A stretch of 64,000 bases of DNA from Pasteurella bettyae CCUG 2042 (GTDB lineage: Bacteria > Pseudomonadota > Gammaproteobacteria > Enterobacterales > Pasteurellaceae). A program made the position numbers and the translations under genes. Below, one piece after another: positions 31,021 through 39,809 of this stretch (positions within the stretch are counted from its first letter, which is position 1; each line of letters opens with the position of its first letter). Where the stretch lies: positions 40,906-104,905 of the forward strand of contig NZ_AJSX01000019.1 of the NCBI RefSeq assembly GCF_000262245.1, read 5' to 3'. The notes under the pieces were generated by a model that did no database searches, was not told where the DNA came from, and was given only the letters and a program-made list of their open reading frames with translations.

Positions 31021-31980
31021 TTAAGCAAACCGCTTTTCCGCCATTTCCAACATTGCTTGCAAATTTTGGCAGAATAATTTCATATGTTGTAAAAATTTAT
31101 CCGTGTCATCATAAAAATCTCCCCCAATCGTCATCTGTATTTTATCGCCAGCACGGAAAAAAGTGAGATGTTGCATTCCCTCTATTTCCTTATTAAGCAA
31201 TAGTGCCAGCGTGCCAATATTGGAAAAGGTCATTATATCCTCATCTCGCTCAACAATCGCATTGCCGCAAAGATAGGCATTACCGCTAATGTTAGTATCA
31301 AACTTCACTTCGGTATTACCCTCCACTATCGCTTCGCCACAAATATCAGAATCATAAATTTTAGCATTACCGTAAACTTGAGCATTATCACTAACACAAC
31401 CGCCATAAATTTTGGCATTGTCAGATACAGAACAATTATCTTTTAACCAACCGCCTCGTATTTCCGCATTATCGCTTACAGTAATACACCCCTTATCATC
31501 ACCTGATACTCTCCCTGCTGAAAATATCGCATTACCATAAATATCAAATTGCGTATATTTTGCTTCTGCATTACCGTATATTTTGGCATTACCCGTCATT
31601 GTTAAACCCACTTTATAAATAAAGGCATCACCATAAATTTTTGCCTGCCCTGAAATATCAGATTGATAACTTTCAATACTTTCATCAGAAAGCCAAGCGC
31701 GCCCAAATACACGGCTGTTTTCACGCACTACACAGCAACATTTAATAACCGCATCATTTTCTACTCGAGCATTATCCAACACATAAACTGCTTTTGTAAT
31801 CCAACAATTCCCTTTTTGAGAAAGGTTAGATTCTTTTTCAATATAGCCGCCTAAATCGCCTTTTTTAACTTTTAACGCCCAGCCTCGTTCAATTTCAATT
31901 TTAAAATCTTTTAAGGCTTCAATTTGATAAAGGATTTTATCGCGATATTCCACGGTGTTTTCAGTTAAACGATATTTCAT
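31021..31980 (-). CDS. Beta-helix repeat protein, YdcK-like (paralogue A)
   Basis: A 319-residue protein. The N-terminal ~75 residues (KYRLTENTVEYRDKILYQIE, then VKKGDLGGYIEKESNLSQ and GNCWI) are shared with the neighbouring paralogue. The middle (about 75-255) is built of repeats of the form xAxIYGNAxI and SDNAxIxGG, which predicts a single-stranded beta-helix. The C-terminal ~60 residues are different and mainly helical. E. coli YdcK has the same plan; its function is unknown. Its start codon overlaps the stop of paralogue B by one base, implying coupled translation. Confidence 0.75.
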   Translation of the reverse strand: MKYRLTENTVEYRDKILYQIEALKDFKIEIERGWALKVKKGDLGGYIEKESNLSQKGNCWITKAVYVLDNARVENDAVIKCCCVVRENSRVFGRAWLSDESIESYQSDISGQAKIYGDAFIYKVGLTMTGNAKIYGNAEAKYTQFDIYGNAIFSAGRVSGDDKGCITVSDNAEIRGGWLKDNCSVSDNAKIYGGCVSDNAQVYGNAKIYDSDICGEAIVEGNTEVKFDTNISGNAYLCGNAIVERDEDIMTFSNIGTLALLLNKEIEGMQHLTFFRAGDKIQMTIGGDFYDDTDKFLQHMKLFCQNLQAMLEMAEKRFA

Positions 31981-32963
31981 TAAAAATCTCCTAAAATGCG
32001 TGATTTTGCAATTTGAATAGCTGTTTCATATTCTGTATAAGCCGATAATGCTTTACGCACTTGCTCTGGGGAAAAAGACTGATCGTTATAGCGAATTTCA
32101 ATGCCGTTTTCGGTTTTATAGGCTGTGAAATATTCCAAAAAATCGGAAAAAATCTTGCTCTGTACAAAATCATTTTGCGAGCGAATAAACGCATTGCCTG
32201 CAATCGTACCATCGCCACCTATTTCAATGCTCTGTGTTTCATCAGTATTTATAATTTTGGCATTTTCTGAAAAAGATACACTGCCACTAATTACGATGTT
32301 TTGCCCTACAATTTGGACATTATTTTTAAAACGATTACCACCCGTAATTTCAGCACCACAAATTTTGACATTATCTTGAATATCTACATTTCCCCCTTTA
32401 ATTCTCGTATTACCATAAATTTCAGCATTACCTGCTAAACAACACTGCGTCCCAATTTGAGCATTGCCATAAATCTGAACATTATCGCCAATCTTAATAT
32501 CGCAGATCAAAGAACCGCCTATTACAGCATTTTCAAAAATTTTAACTGCATCAAAAATATTCGTATTTTTACCGCCTACCTCTGCATTTCCAAATATCTC
32601 TACCTCATCACAAACTGTACCTTTAACAGAAACCTTGGCGTTATCATAAATTTTTACCTCGCCATAAAAATCTCCCCTTGTAATACGAGCATTACCAAAC
32701 ACTTGCACCGCACCATTCAAATAGCTAAAACCACCCACATAGCCATTTTCCGATACGCAAGACTTATCTCGCACCTCTGCCGAATTTGCCACCCAACAAT
32801 TCCCCTCGTGGGAAAGATTATGCTCACCACTTACAAATCCGCCCAAATCGCCAGTTTTCACCTCGGTATTATTACTGGTCGTAAAATCTCGCAACGCCTG
32901 AATTTGATAGAGCTTTTGCCCTCTATACTCTTTGTCACCTTCAATTAAACGGTATTTTTTCAT
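31980..32963 (-). CDS. Beta-helix repeat protein, YdcK-like (paralogue B)
   Basis: A 327-residue protein, first gene of the B-A-cobB unit. The N-terminal domain MKKYRLIEGDKEYRGQKLYQ ... TGDLGGFVSGEHNLSHEGNCWV parallels paralogue A. Repeats such as VQIYGNAQIG, AEIYGNTRIKGG and VEIFGNAEVGG (about 75-255) predict a beta-helix. AGGAG sits 8 nt from ATG 32963, and the palindromic operator is about 56 nt upstream. Two such paralogues in tandem suggest a scaffold or oligomer, but this is inference. Confidence 0.75.
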   Translation of the reverse strand: MKKYRLIEGDKEYRGQKLYQIQALRDFTTSNNTEVKTGDLGGFVSGEHNLSHEGNCWVANSAEVRDKSCVSENGYVGGFSYLNGAVQVFGNARITRGDFYGEVKIYDNAKVSVKGTVCDEVEIFGNAEVGGKNTNIFDAVKIFENAVIGGSLICDIKIGDNVQIYGNAQIGTQCCLAGNAEIYGNTRIKGGNVDIQDNVKICGAEITGGNRFKNNVQIVGQNIVISGSVSFSENAKIINTDETQSIEIGGDGTIAGNAFIRSQNDFVQSKIFSDFLEYFTAYKTENGIEIRYNDQSFSPEQVRKALSAYTEYETAIQIAKSRILGDF

Positions 32964-32990
32964 TTTTATACTCCTGTTTCATTAAGAATA

Positions 32991-33029
32991 AGGCTATTTT
33001 ATTTACCATTGCGACAATTAGTGTCGCAA
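32991..33029 (-). promoter_or_regulatory. Island operator and promoter of the beta-helix/cobB unit
   Basis: A perfect 8-bp palindrome TTGCGACA (33009-33016), N5, TGTCGCAA (33022-33029). On the minus strand the TGTCG arm is followed by 10 nt and TAAAAT, the same geometry as the other island promoters. Its centre is 56 nt from ATG 32963. Confidence 0.78.
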
Positions 33030-33117
33030 AATGCTAAATTTTCTGGCCAAGTAGGGCATAATATCCCTCTCTTTAAAACAGGCTTATCCCCCAAATTAAA
33101 AGTCGTAAAAAATAAAA

Positions 33118-33162
33118 AAGCGGTGCAATTTTGCGAAGTTTTTGCAAAATTGCACCGCTTGT
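33118..33162 (-). terminator. Terminator of the DUF262 gene, with Apl-type uptake signal
   Basis: A 17-bp perfect stem joins 33118-33134 and 33144-33160; the minus strand then runs into TTTTTT. The right arm carries ACCGCTTGT (33154-33162), the complement of the Apl-type core ACAAGCGGT. Confidence 0.85.
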
Positions 33163-33174
33163 TAAATAAAATAA

Positions 33175-34890
33175 TTAAATTACTGACATGATAAATTCAA
33201 CAATTTTATCCCGCCGTTTCTCAATCTCTGCTTTTTTCCATTTCGGATTATTTTCCGTCATTGAGAAAATTTCTCGTTGCTGTGCCAGATGGTTGTCTTT
33301 ATAGCTCATTCTTTTTTCATCAAATGAGCAATTCCCCAAAGAGCAATTCTGAGACTTTGAAATCAGCAAAAGATTACCCAATGAATGCAAATAACTTGTT
33401 TCAAATTCATTATCGTAATCATCATAGCCACTTGCAATTTCAGATTGATCTCTCGGTGTTTTAGGCGAAATATGTTCTAATTCCGGACTTTTTACTTCAT
33501 CAAAACGAGTTAATGCATAGCCATTGGCATTTTGAGACTCCAAATGATTTTCATATTTCCATAATAGAAATTTAGCAACAGGGTGATAAACATTCCCTAA
33601 CAATGCTTTTTTGACAATATCATTTGTCCAGTATCCCCACCATTCGTAGTTTGTTGTTTTCAATTCATCAATCTTAGCCAAAATTGGAGTAATATTCTTA
33701 TTTTCAGCAATAAATTCTTGATAAACACCATTTAATCTTGCCGTTAAATCTGCCCGTGTTCCTGATAATCTGTGTCTCAATAAAACAGACTCTAATGCTC
33801 GGAATAATGCTACTTTTTCTTCCATAGGAATACTGAAGTTATAAGCCTTTAACACAAATGGCATCACAGCCCCTAAGTTCCCTAATGAAATGAAAGAGTG
33901 AATTTGATGTGTATCTTGATCATCTTTAGTAAAGAACAACTTCAAACTTTCAAAACCTTGAGAAAGTTTTAAAACAAATTCTTGGATAAATTGAACACCT
34001 TTCTCTTCTAATCTTTTAGCAATCCATTCTTGCGGTGTCATATCATTCAATGTATTCAAATTATTGCTATACACTCTAATAGTATAACGAAGAACATCAT
34101 CTTCACTAATTTTATATTCTATTGATGATATGGATTTATATATGATTTCAAAGCGATCTTTAATTTCATTTAATAAACTGTCTTTCGCAGATATGCCATA
34201 AAGATGTACATAAAACATCAATTCTGCTTTAATTATTTCCAAATCTGTCGGCTTCTTACCACGGTTATTTTGGAAAATAAACATCTGAATAGCCTCTGAT
34301 TCATCTGTTACTGCGTGAGTAGTACAAGCGGCATCACTGACAATATCCAATAACCTTAACAATTTTTCTTCGTCACAATCTACAAAACGCGCATAAAAAT
34401 ACTGAAATGCTTGTAAGAAACGACGCTTAGATTCCGTATCTGCACTTTGCAGTTCTGTTTCTGAATTTTTCACATTATCAATAATGACATCTTTAAATAA
34501 GAGTCTGTCATACTCAACCGTTTGGAAACGATCTTGCTCATAATACTTGATCATTTCACCATATTTAGCTTGCAATTTAGGCGGTAATTTTTCAATACCG
34601 TTTACATTATGAATTTCTTTTAAACGCTGAAAAAGTGCAGCAACAAAAATAACAATCGTCGTTAATCGCTGTTGCCCGTCAACAATGTGGTAAATATCAT
34701 TACCTTTATTTTCAAAAAGAAAATGCCCAAAGTAATAAGCTGAATGAGACTGGCTTTTGCGGTATTCTTCCAAATCTTGCAAAAATTGGCTTACCTGTTT
34801 ATCTCTTTCCCAAGAGTAAGCTCGTTGATAACTTGGAACAATGATTTGGCCATTGGCTAACATTTTTCGGATAGTAGTAGAAGATTCCAT
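33175..34890 (-). CDS. DUF262/DUF1524 protein (GmrSD-like)
   Basis: A 571-residue protein. The N-terminal DUF262 part has IIVPSYQRAYSWERDKQ and HIVDGQQRLTTIVIF (about residues 68-82), the ParB-like DGQQR site that hydrolyses NTP in GmrS. The C-terminal DUF1524 part has ELEHISPKTP, the His-Me finger nuclease motif, and a late SLGNLLLISKSQN. Such fusions include type IV restriction enzymes (GmrSD) and other phage-defence nucleases; the exact target is not known. GGAG is 7 nt from ATG 34890. Its promoter region has a tetranucleotide repeat instead of the island operator. Confidence 0.88.
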   Translation of the reverse strand: MESSTTIRKMLANGQIIVPSYQRAYSWERDKQVSQFLQDLEEYRKSQSHSAYYFGHFLFENKGNDIYHIVDGQQRLTTIVIFVAALFQRLKEIHNVNGIEKLPPKLQAKYGEMIKYYEQDRFQTVEYDRLLFKDVIIDNVKNSETELQSADTESKRRFLQAFQYFYARFVDCDEEKLLRLLDIVSDAACTTHAVTDESEAIQMFIFQNNRGKKPTDLEIIKAELMFYVHLYGISAKDSLLNEIKDRFEIIYKSISSIEYKISEDDVLRYTIRVYSNNLNTLNDMTPQEWIAKRLEEKGVQFIQEFVLKLSQGFESLKLFFTKDDQDTHQIHSFISLGNLGAVMPFVLKAYNFSIPMEEKVALFRALESVLLRHRLSGTRADLTARLNGVYQEFIAENKNITPILAKIDELKTTNYEWWGYWTNDIVKKALLGNVYHPVAKFLLWKYENHLESQNANGYALTRFDEVKSPELEHISPKTPRDQSEIASGYDDYDNEFETSYLHSLGNLLLISKSQNCSLGNCSFDEKRMSYKDNHLAQQREIFSMTENNPKWKKAEIEKRRDKIVEFIMSVI

Positions 34891-34935
34891 AAATAGCTCC
34901 GTGTTTTAAAAGATGGATAATTCTCACACAATTAT

Positions 34936-34968
<33 letters not shown>

Positions 34969-35002
34969 TAAATTATTGATTTTGTTAGAAAAAACTTCAA
35001 CT

Positions 35003-35830
35003 CTACTTATTTAATAATTTATCAATCGCCCTCAACGCCTCCAATCCGCCCATTTCCAAACTTAAAAAATGCATTTTGGGCACGCCTGCATCTATGGGGT
35101 TAATGCGGATAAGTCCGCCTTTTTTCTGTTTAGCAGTGCGTTCAGAGAAATTGCGGACAGTGGGAATGGCTTTTCCTGCACCGATTTCAATTACCACAGG
35201 GCATTGCGTTTTGTGTAGCCATTCGTCTAGCAACGCCTGTTTGCCAAGTTGGTAGCCTTCGCTGTATGTCCAGTCATTGAACATCAGCACATTTTGCCGA
35301 GCCAAGCCGCCGCAATGTAGGCAGGTTGGGACTTCACTGGTAACAATACATTGTTCATCATCAGTTACGGGGCGGTAGCCGTATGACCACCAAGATTTAT
35401 CCTCGCAATTCTCCACGCACTGCAAGCGGTCTAATGTGCCGTGGCATTCGTAAATGCGGCTTTCAGCAAAGCCTGCCTTGCGGAAATGCCCATCCACATT
35501 GCTGGTGAAAACGAAATAGCCGTGCGGTTTTTCCGCTGCCCAGCGTTGCAAAATGGCGTAGCCCTCGTGCGGTTCGGCTTGGCGATATTGGTTTAGACGG
35601 TGAGCGAAAAACCATTTGGCAAGCTCGGGGCGGTATTGGTAAGCCTGCGGCGTGGCGATGTCCATAAATTGCAAATTGAATTTTTTCAGCGGCGGATAGG
35701 CGTTCCAAAATCCGCCCACACTGCGGAAATCAGGCAAACCGCTATCCACCGACATTCCTGCCCCAGCGGTAATTAAAATGCCATCTGCTTGGCGGATAAG
35801 TTCAGCGGCGTAGTTAAGATCGTTTTTCAT
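35003..35830 (-). CDS. SIR2-family NAD-dependent protein (second sirtuin)
   Basis: A 275-residue protein with GAGMSVDSGLPDFRS (about 22-36), TSNVDGHFRKAGF (with Ser for the usual Gln), the catalytic-type His of ECHGTLDRLQC, and zinc-type Cys pairs (CVENC and CLHC). It is distinct from CobB and closer to a divergent SIR2 group seen in NAD/ADP-ribose gene clusters. Whether it deacylates or transfers ADP-ribose cannot be told from sequence. It has its own operator-promoter at 35855-35892 and AAGGAG before the ATG. Confidence 0.82.
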   Translation of the reverse strand: MKNDLNYAAELIRQADGILITAGAGMSVDSGLPDFRSVGGFWNAYPPLKKFNLQFMDIATPQAYQYRPELAKWFFAHRLNQYRQAEPHEGYAILQRWAAEKPHGYFVFTSNVDGHFRKAGFAESRIYECHGTLDRLQCVENCEDKSWWSYGYRPVTDDEQCIVTSEVPTCLHCGGLARQNVLMFNDWTYSEGYQLGKQALLDEWLHKTQCPVVIEIGAGKAIPTVRNFSERTAKQKKGGLIRINPIDAGVPKMHFLSLEMGGLEALRAIDKLLNK

Positions 35831-35853
35831 AAGTTACTCCTTTGTATTGTTTT

Positions 35854-35892
35854 GAGCAATTTTATGGATTAACACGACAATTTGTGTCGCAC
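35854..35892 (-). promoter_or_regulatory. Island operator and promoter of the SIR2 gene
   Basis: CGACA (35875-35879), N5, TGTCG (35885-35889). On the minus strand the arm is followed by 10 nt and TAAAAT, with the operator centre 52 nt from ATG 35830. Confidence 0.75.
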
Positions 35893-35894
35893 AA

Positions 35895-36665
35895 TTACAC
35901 TATTTCACAAACCACCACCGAAAAATCATCATACAAGCGGTGTTTTTTCACCATTTTTCTGCAAATTTGTAACCGTTCGGTGTTATTGGTGTAGCGTTGC
36001 CAAATATGAGCAAGCTGTTGTGGAGTGATGTAATCGTGCAAACCGTCCGAACAGAGCAAGATACTTTCGCCTTTTTCCAGCTGAAAGGCAGCCGAATGAA
36101 TGCGGAAATCCGCCGCATCAAAATCTGCGGTAATGCAATCCGATAAGGCGTGATACATTGCGGCGTATTCTATTTCTGCCAAAGCTAAACCTTGAGCTTT
36201 CATTTCTGCCAGCACGGAGTGATCAAAACTAAGCTGGCTCCATTCGTCCGTTGCAGAAATTTTATAAGCTCGGCTGTCGCCAACATTCAAAACATTGCCA
36301 TTTCCGACTGCACTTTTTTCATCAAAATGCAGCTCACAGCCGACAAATGTGCTGCTAGTGCCGAAATCAGACAAGGCAAATCGCTCACAAAGTTCGGCTT
36401 GAACATTGCGTAACCAAGCGGCATTTAACGCTTTACAGGTGGCGATCTTTTCCATTAAAAACCGACTGGCAAGCTGTGGTTTTGGGCAGTTGGAAATGCC
36501 GTCCGCCACGCCCAAAATCACTTTTTTATCGTCTAAAATATCACTTTCCGCATTTTTCAGCTGCCATTGATACACGGCTTTGCCGTTGAATAGTGCGTCT
36601 TGATTTTTCTGGTGTTTGTTGCCTGCTTGCTGGCAGTAGGTAAGTTGGAACATTTTATTCTCCAC
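35895..36665 (-). CDS. PP2C-family serine/threonine phosphatase
   Basis: A 256-residue single-domain PP2C. Motifs run in order: AGNKHQKNQDA (about 14-24, metal and phosphate site), GVADGISN (about 52-59), DFGTSSTFVG (about 99-108), NVGDSRAYKI (about 126-135), LLCSDGLHDY (about 203-212) and DDFSVVV at the end. All the metal-binding aspartates are present. There is no partner kinase in the window. It follows the 154-aa gene by 5 nt, so both are read from the 37161-37193 promoter. An Apl-type core ACAAGCGGT (35933-35941) is inside. Confidence 0.88.
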   Translation of the reverse strand: MENKMFQLTYCQQAGNKHQKNQDALFNGKAVYQWQLKNAESDILDDKKVILGVADGISNCPKPQLASRFLMEKIATCKALNAAWLRNVQAELCERFALSDFGTSSTFVGCELHFDEKSAVGNGNVLNVGDSRAYKISATDEWSQLSFDHSVLAEMKAQGLALAEIEYAAMYHALSDCITADFDAADFRIHSAAFQLEKGESILLCSDGLHDYITPQQLAHIWQRYTNNTERLQICRKMVKKHRLYDDFSVVVCEIV

Positions 36666-36670
36666 AAAAT

Positions 36671-37135
36671 TTAAAGCTCATAGCCTGCTAAAATGAATAA
36701 CTTTAATGCAAAATTCTCATCTCTTTCAAACTTCATTCCAAAACAAAAGTCGCCATCATCAGACATTAGCAATCTTACCCAGTCTGTCACTGTACAATAT
36801 TCTGCCAAACTAAAGCCGAGACTCACCGTTATATGACAAAATAAATGTTGATACCGTCTAATTTCTTGAAAAACCAGACTTAATTGATGTGCCAATTCCT
36901 TATCATTTTTCCAAGTCTCGATCCGAATATCATAACTTTTAAGATTTTTCATTTCGCTGACATATTTCAGATCCTTTTCGTCAAGATGAATAGAATTATC
37001 ACTAGATAAAGCTGCATTAAATAAAGCCATCAGCTCATTTTTTTCTAATTCAGTTCTGATGATATTACCTTGTTTAACAAGGATTTTTTCAGATTTTTGT
37101 AATTGATGAATGATGTTTTCAATTTCTGTATTCAT
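36671..37135 (-). CDS. Hypothetical protein, first gene of the PP2C unit
   Basis: A 154-residue protein that I do not recognise. The start MNTEIENIIHQLQKSEKILV at 37135 has GAGG 8 nt upstream and is chosen over the longer frame from 37183. It is acidic, mixed alpha/beta by appearance, with a conserved-looking centre DLKYVSEMKNLKSYDIRIETW and ending LKLFILAGYEL. It has no membrane segment or signal. Cotranscription with the PP2C phosphatase suggests it is a substrate, regulator or partner of it. Confidence 0.65.
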   Translation of the reverse strand: MNTEIENIIHQLQKSEKILVKQGNIIRTELEKNELMALFNAALSSDNSIHLDEKDLKYVSEMKNLKSYDIRIETWKNDKELAHQLSLVFQEIRRYQHLFCHITVSLGFSLAEYCTVTDWVRLLMSDDGDFCFGMKFERDENFALKLFILAGYEL

Positions 37136-37158
37136 TTGTTTTTCCTCTATAAATTTAG

Positions 37159-37193
37159 GGTATTTTATGTATAGATGAGTCATTTTGTGTCGC
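37159..37193 (-). promoter_or_regulatory. Island operator and promoter of the 154-aa/PP2C unit
   Basis: The minus strand reads GCGACA (complement of 37188-37193), N5, a degenerate arm TGACT, 10 nt, then TAAAAT. The geometry equals the other three promoters, although one arm has lost two bases. The centre is 50 nt from ATG 37135. Confidence 0.65.
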
Positions 37194-37400
37194 TAAAAAA
37201 TTATTTTTAGCGTTAAATAAAAAATAGAGATCTTTTAAACAGGAAAAAATCTGAAATTAAAAGTCGAGAAAGTGAGAAAAGTGCGGTAAAAATCGAAATA
37301 GTTCTCCCAAACGCAACAGAATGATCAACTCCTAGCAATTCATACTCATAAAAAAATAATTATTTATGATATTTTTATGGTTATAACCAAAAATAAATAG

Positions 37401-37424
37401 TAAAATTGTTCTTAATTTAGAACA
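37401..37424 (+). promoter_or_regulatory. Palindrome and -10 box before the DUF4143 gene
   Basis: TGTTCT-TAATTT-AGAACA (37407-37424), a perfect 6-bp palindrome, directly follows TAAAAT (37401-37406). A separate palindrome GGTTATAACC is at 37379-37388. Both look like local operator sites and are unlike the CGACA operator. Confidence 0.5.
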
Positions 37425-37442
37425 TAACCAAAATACTTTACT

Positions 37443-38654
37443 ATGATCAATCGACCAAATTACATTCAACAACTCAAACCTTTTATCAACACACCTTTAA
37501 TCAAAGTGATTACAGGGATTCGCCGTTCGGGTAAATCTACGGTAATGAAATTATTGAGGGCAGAACTTATTGCACAAGGTATTAGCGAACAGCAAATTAT
37601 CCATATCAATTTTGAAAGTTTTGCATTTAGTGAGTTCAAAACTGCCGAAAAGCTTTATGCATTAATAAAAGAGAAAATTCAGGCGGCAGACAAATACTAT
37701 TTGCTGCTTGATGAAATCCAAGAAGTTGCCGACTGGGAAAAAGCCGTAAATGCTTTTATGGTGGATTTCAATGTTGATTTGTATATCACAGGTTCCAATT
37801 CGCATTTACTCTCGTCTGAACTTTCAACTTATCTAGCAGGACGCTATGTGGAAATACTGATTTTAACTCTATCTTATAAAGAATTTTTAGATTTCAAAGC
37901 TGGTTATTCGCAAAAAAATAGCGAAAATCCGACCGCACTTTTCAACGAATATCTGCAAAAAGGCGGTTTTCCTATGGTGCATACAGCAGACTATAATACT
38001 GAAACCGCATATAAAATCGTGCAGGATATTTATGCTTCTGTGATTCTGCGAGATACGGTGCAACGGCATAAAATCAGAGATGTAGAATTATTAGAACGCA
38101 TTGTCAAATATGCTTTTGATAATATTGGAAATACCTTTTCAGGCAAAAATGTTGCAGATTATTTTAAAAGCCAACAACGAAAAGTAGATATCAATACTGT
38201 TTATAACTATTTGAAAGCATTGGAAAGTGCCTTTATTTTGCATCGAGTAGAACGATTTGATCTGAAAGGCAAGGAAATTTTGAAAACCCAAGAAAAATTC
38301 TATTTGGGCGATGTTTCTTTACTGTATGCCACAATGGGGTTTCGTACCAGCTTGATTGCAGGTATTTTGGAAAATGTAGTCTATCTTGAACTCAAACGTC
38401 GAGGCTATCAGGTTTACATTGGCAAACACGGCACACAAGAAGTAGATTTTGTAGCACAAAAACAGAATGAAAAACGCTATATCCAAGTCGCCTATAAACT
38501 AGAAAGCGAACAAACCGTTCAACGGGAATTCTCCCCACTACAAGCTATTGCCGATAATTACCCGAAATATGTTATTACAATGGATGATTTCTGGCAGGAA
38601 AATATTGATGGGATTGTACATCAGCATATTGGGGAGTTTTTGTTGGGAAGTTGA
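37443..38654 (+). CDS. ATPase with DUF4143 domain
   Basis: A 403-residue protein of the AAA_14-DUF4143 family. The P-loop TGIRRSGKSTVM is at about residues 23-34, Walker B YYLLLDEIQEV at about 83-93, and sensor YITGSNSHLLSSEL at about 115-128. The C-terminal DUF4143 part has a PD-(D/E)xK-like region: LENVVYLELKRRGYQVYIG, then QEVDFVAQ. These proteins are widespread, often orphan, and of unknown role. It is transcribed opposite to the rest of the island and has its own promoter. A Hin-type USS core is inside (near 37935). Confidence 0.9.
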   Translation: MINRPNYIQQLKPFINTPLIKVITGIRRSGKSTVMKLLRAELIAQGISEQQIIHINFESFAFSEFKTAEKLYALIKEKIQAADKYYLLLDEIQEVADWEKAVNAFMVDFNVDLYITGSNSHLLSSELSTYLAGRYVEILILTLSYKEFLDFKAGYSQKNSENPTALFNEYLQKGGFPMVHTADYNTETAYKIVQDIYASVILRDTVQRHKIRDVELLERIVKYAFDNIGNTFSGKNVADYFKSQQRKVDINTVYNYLKALESAFILHRVERFDLKGKEILKTQEKFYLGDVSLLYATMGFRTSLIAGILENVVYLELKRRGYQVYIGKHGTQEVDFVAQKQNEKRYIQVAYKLESEQTVQREFSPLQAIADNYPKYVITMDDFWQENIDGIVHQHIGEFLLGS

Positions 38655-38663
38655 AATGCGTAA

Positions 38664-38913
38664 TGATAACGACAACTGACTCTGATGGTATTGAGCATAA
38701 AATTGGGCTATCGTCCTTGTTAGATAAACCCAAAATAATGAGATTTTAGGCGATAATCTATGGTTTGAACTACAAGCTGTATTTTCGAACTCATTAGGTC
38801 CAAATTTAAGAAATGAAGTTGGGCATGGTTTATTGGACGATCAGAAAAGCGATGCAATTTATAGCGTCTATGCTTGGTGGAGGATTTTTAGATGGATTAT
38901 TCATAATATATAA
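38664..38913 (+). pseudogene. DUF4209-type C-terminal remnant
   Basis: The reading MITTTDSDGIEHKIGLSSLL (from 38664), then DNLWFELQAVFSNSLGPNLR and NEVGHGLLDD...AWWRIFRWII to TAA 38911 resembles the end of DUF4209 proteins, with the hallmark GPNLRNExxHGLL. A frameshift falls at about 38733-38738 (LDKPKI | EILGDNLW). The N-terminal part is absent. It is what is left of a larger gene next to the DUF4143 gene. Confidence 0.65.
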
Positions 38914-38933
38914 AGAATGCAAATCATATTTAC

Positions 38934-38968
38934 AAAAAAGCCCCTTGAACAGTTGGTTATCAAGGGGG
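38934..38968 (-). terminator. Terminator of the decayed WYL gene
   Basis: Stem CCCCTTGA (38941-38948) / TCAAGGGG (38960-38967); the minus strand then runs into TTTTTT. It marks the end of a former minus-strand unit. Confidence 0.7.
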
Positions 38969-39048
38969 AATATTCAAGGAAGTTTTATGAAATGTATTGT
39001 TTGTTATAGAAATTTCGCTTTAAGCTCTTTCTCTACAGCTAATTGCTG

Positions 39049-39548
39049 TTAGTTGACTTTTTCGGTCATCGGTTCATAGTAGTCGCCTGCTTCCACACCT
39101 TGTAATTTCAACAATTCTTTAAGCCCTTGGCTAAAATGTCTTCGATTAAAGTTGTTCTTTTTCAATATCCCAAATATTATCGCCGAATCGCCGTAACCAC
39201 CATTTCAGCATATCATTATCAGCAACAGTGGCTTGGAAACGGTAGTATTCTTCGCTTTCTTCCAACAGTTTTTGATCTTTGGAAAGTGGGGTTTCGATCA
39301 GATGAAAACCTTCACCGTGTTCAATCGAAAAAGAAAGGCGGATTTTTCCTTGGTTAGAAAAGCCAAGATTGCCTTCATCTTGGTACTGTTGCAGATTAAA
39401 ATCCGCAGGGCGTTCAAAGCCAAAGGTGGAAATTTTGGCTTTTTGTAAGCGGTGTAAGGCAAGCAAACGGTTATCATCAAATCCTCCAAAACGACAAACA
39501 AGATAAATACTCGCCCCTTGTTGAGAAATCGCCAGCGGCATAAGCATG
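39049..39548 (-). pseudogene. WYL-domain transcriptional regulator, C-terminal remnant
   Basis: The minus strand reads a WYL-type sensor domain: PLAISQQGASIYLVCRFGGF, LLALHRLQKAKISTFGFERP, and SEEYYRFQATVADNDMLKWW followed by LRRFGDNIWDIEKEQL. After EKEQL the frame stops (39146-39148), but IEDILAKGLK and then ELLKLQGVEAGDYYEPM follow in the two other frames. This fits two single-base losses in T and A runs, and the true C-terminus is at TAA 39049. The DNA-binding N-terminal half is missing, replaced at about 39548 by an unrelated fragment. Confidence 0.75.
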
Positions 39549-39809
39549 AATAATATCAATAAACTCTTTTATATCAGGATTATTAATAAAATACACATCT
39601 CTTTGAGATGGGAAAATCCGCAATGAATAAGTGTATGATTTTCCATTGAATTCAAGTTCTTCTTCTACTATATTAACTATAAAATTTTTTCCTTCTTGGC
39701 AATTTTTACTTGCATAATTAAGAATTTCTGAATGATTTACATTTCCTTTGGATTTATAAAAATAAGCATTTTTAGTTAATGCTAGCATTGATTTATCTAA
39801 CTTTATCAT
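39549..39809 (-). pseudogene. N-terminal fragment of an unknown gene fused to the WYL remnant
   Basis: From ATG 39809 the frame reads MIKLDKSMLALTKNAYFYKS ... DVYFINNPDIKEFIDIIHA, about 87 residues that I do not recognise. It then runs out of frame into the WYL remnant and stops at 39477. The abrupt change suggests a deletion junction. The nearest ribosome-site-like GGAAAGG is only 3 nt from the ATG. It may instead be a short intact protein ending by chance in the junction. Confidence 0.45.

Noticed and set aside
38813..39052. 79-residue plus-strand ORF
   Set aside because: It overlaps the DUF4209 remnant in another frame and runs through a terminator hairpin; it has no ribosome site.
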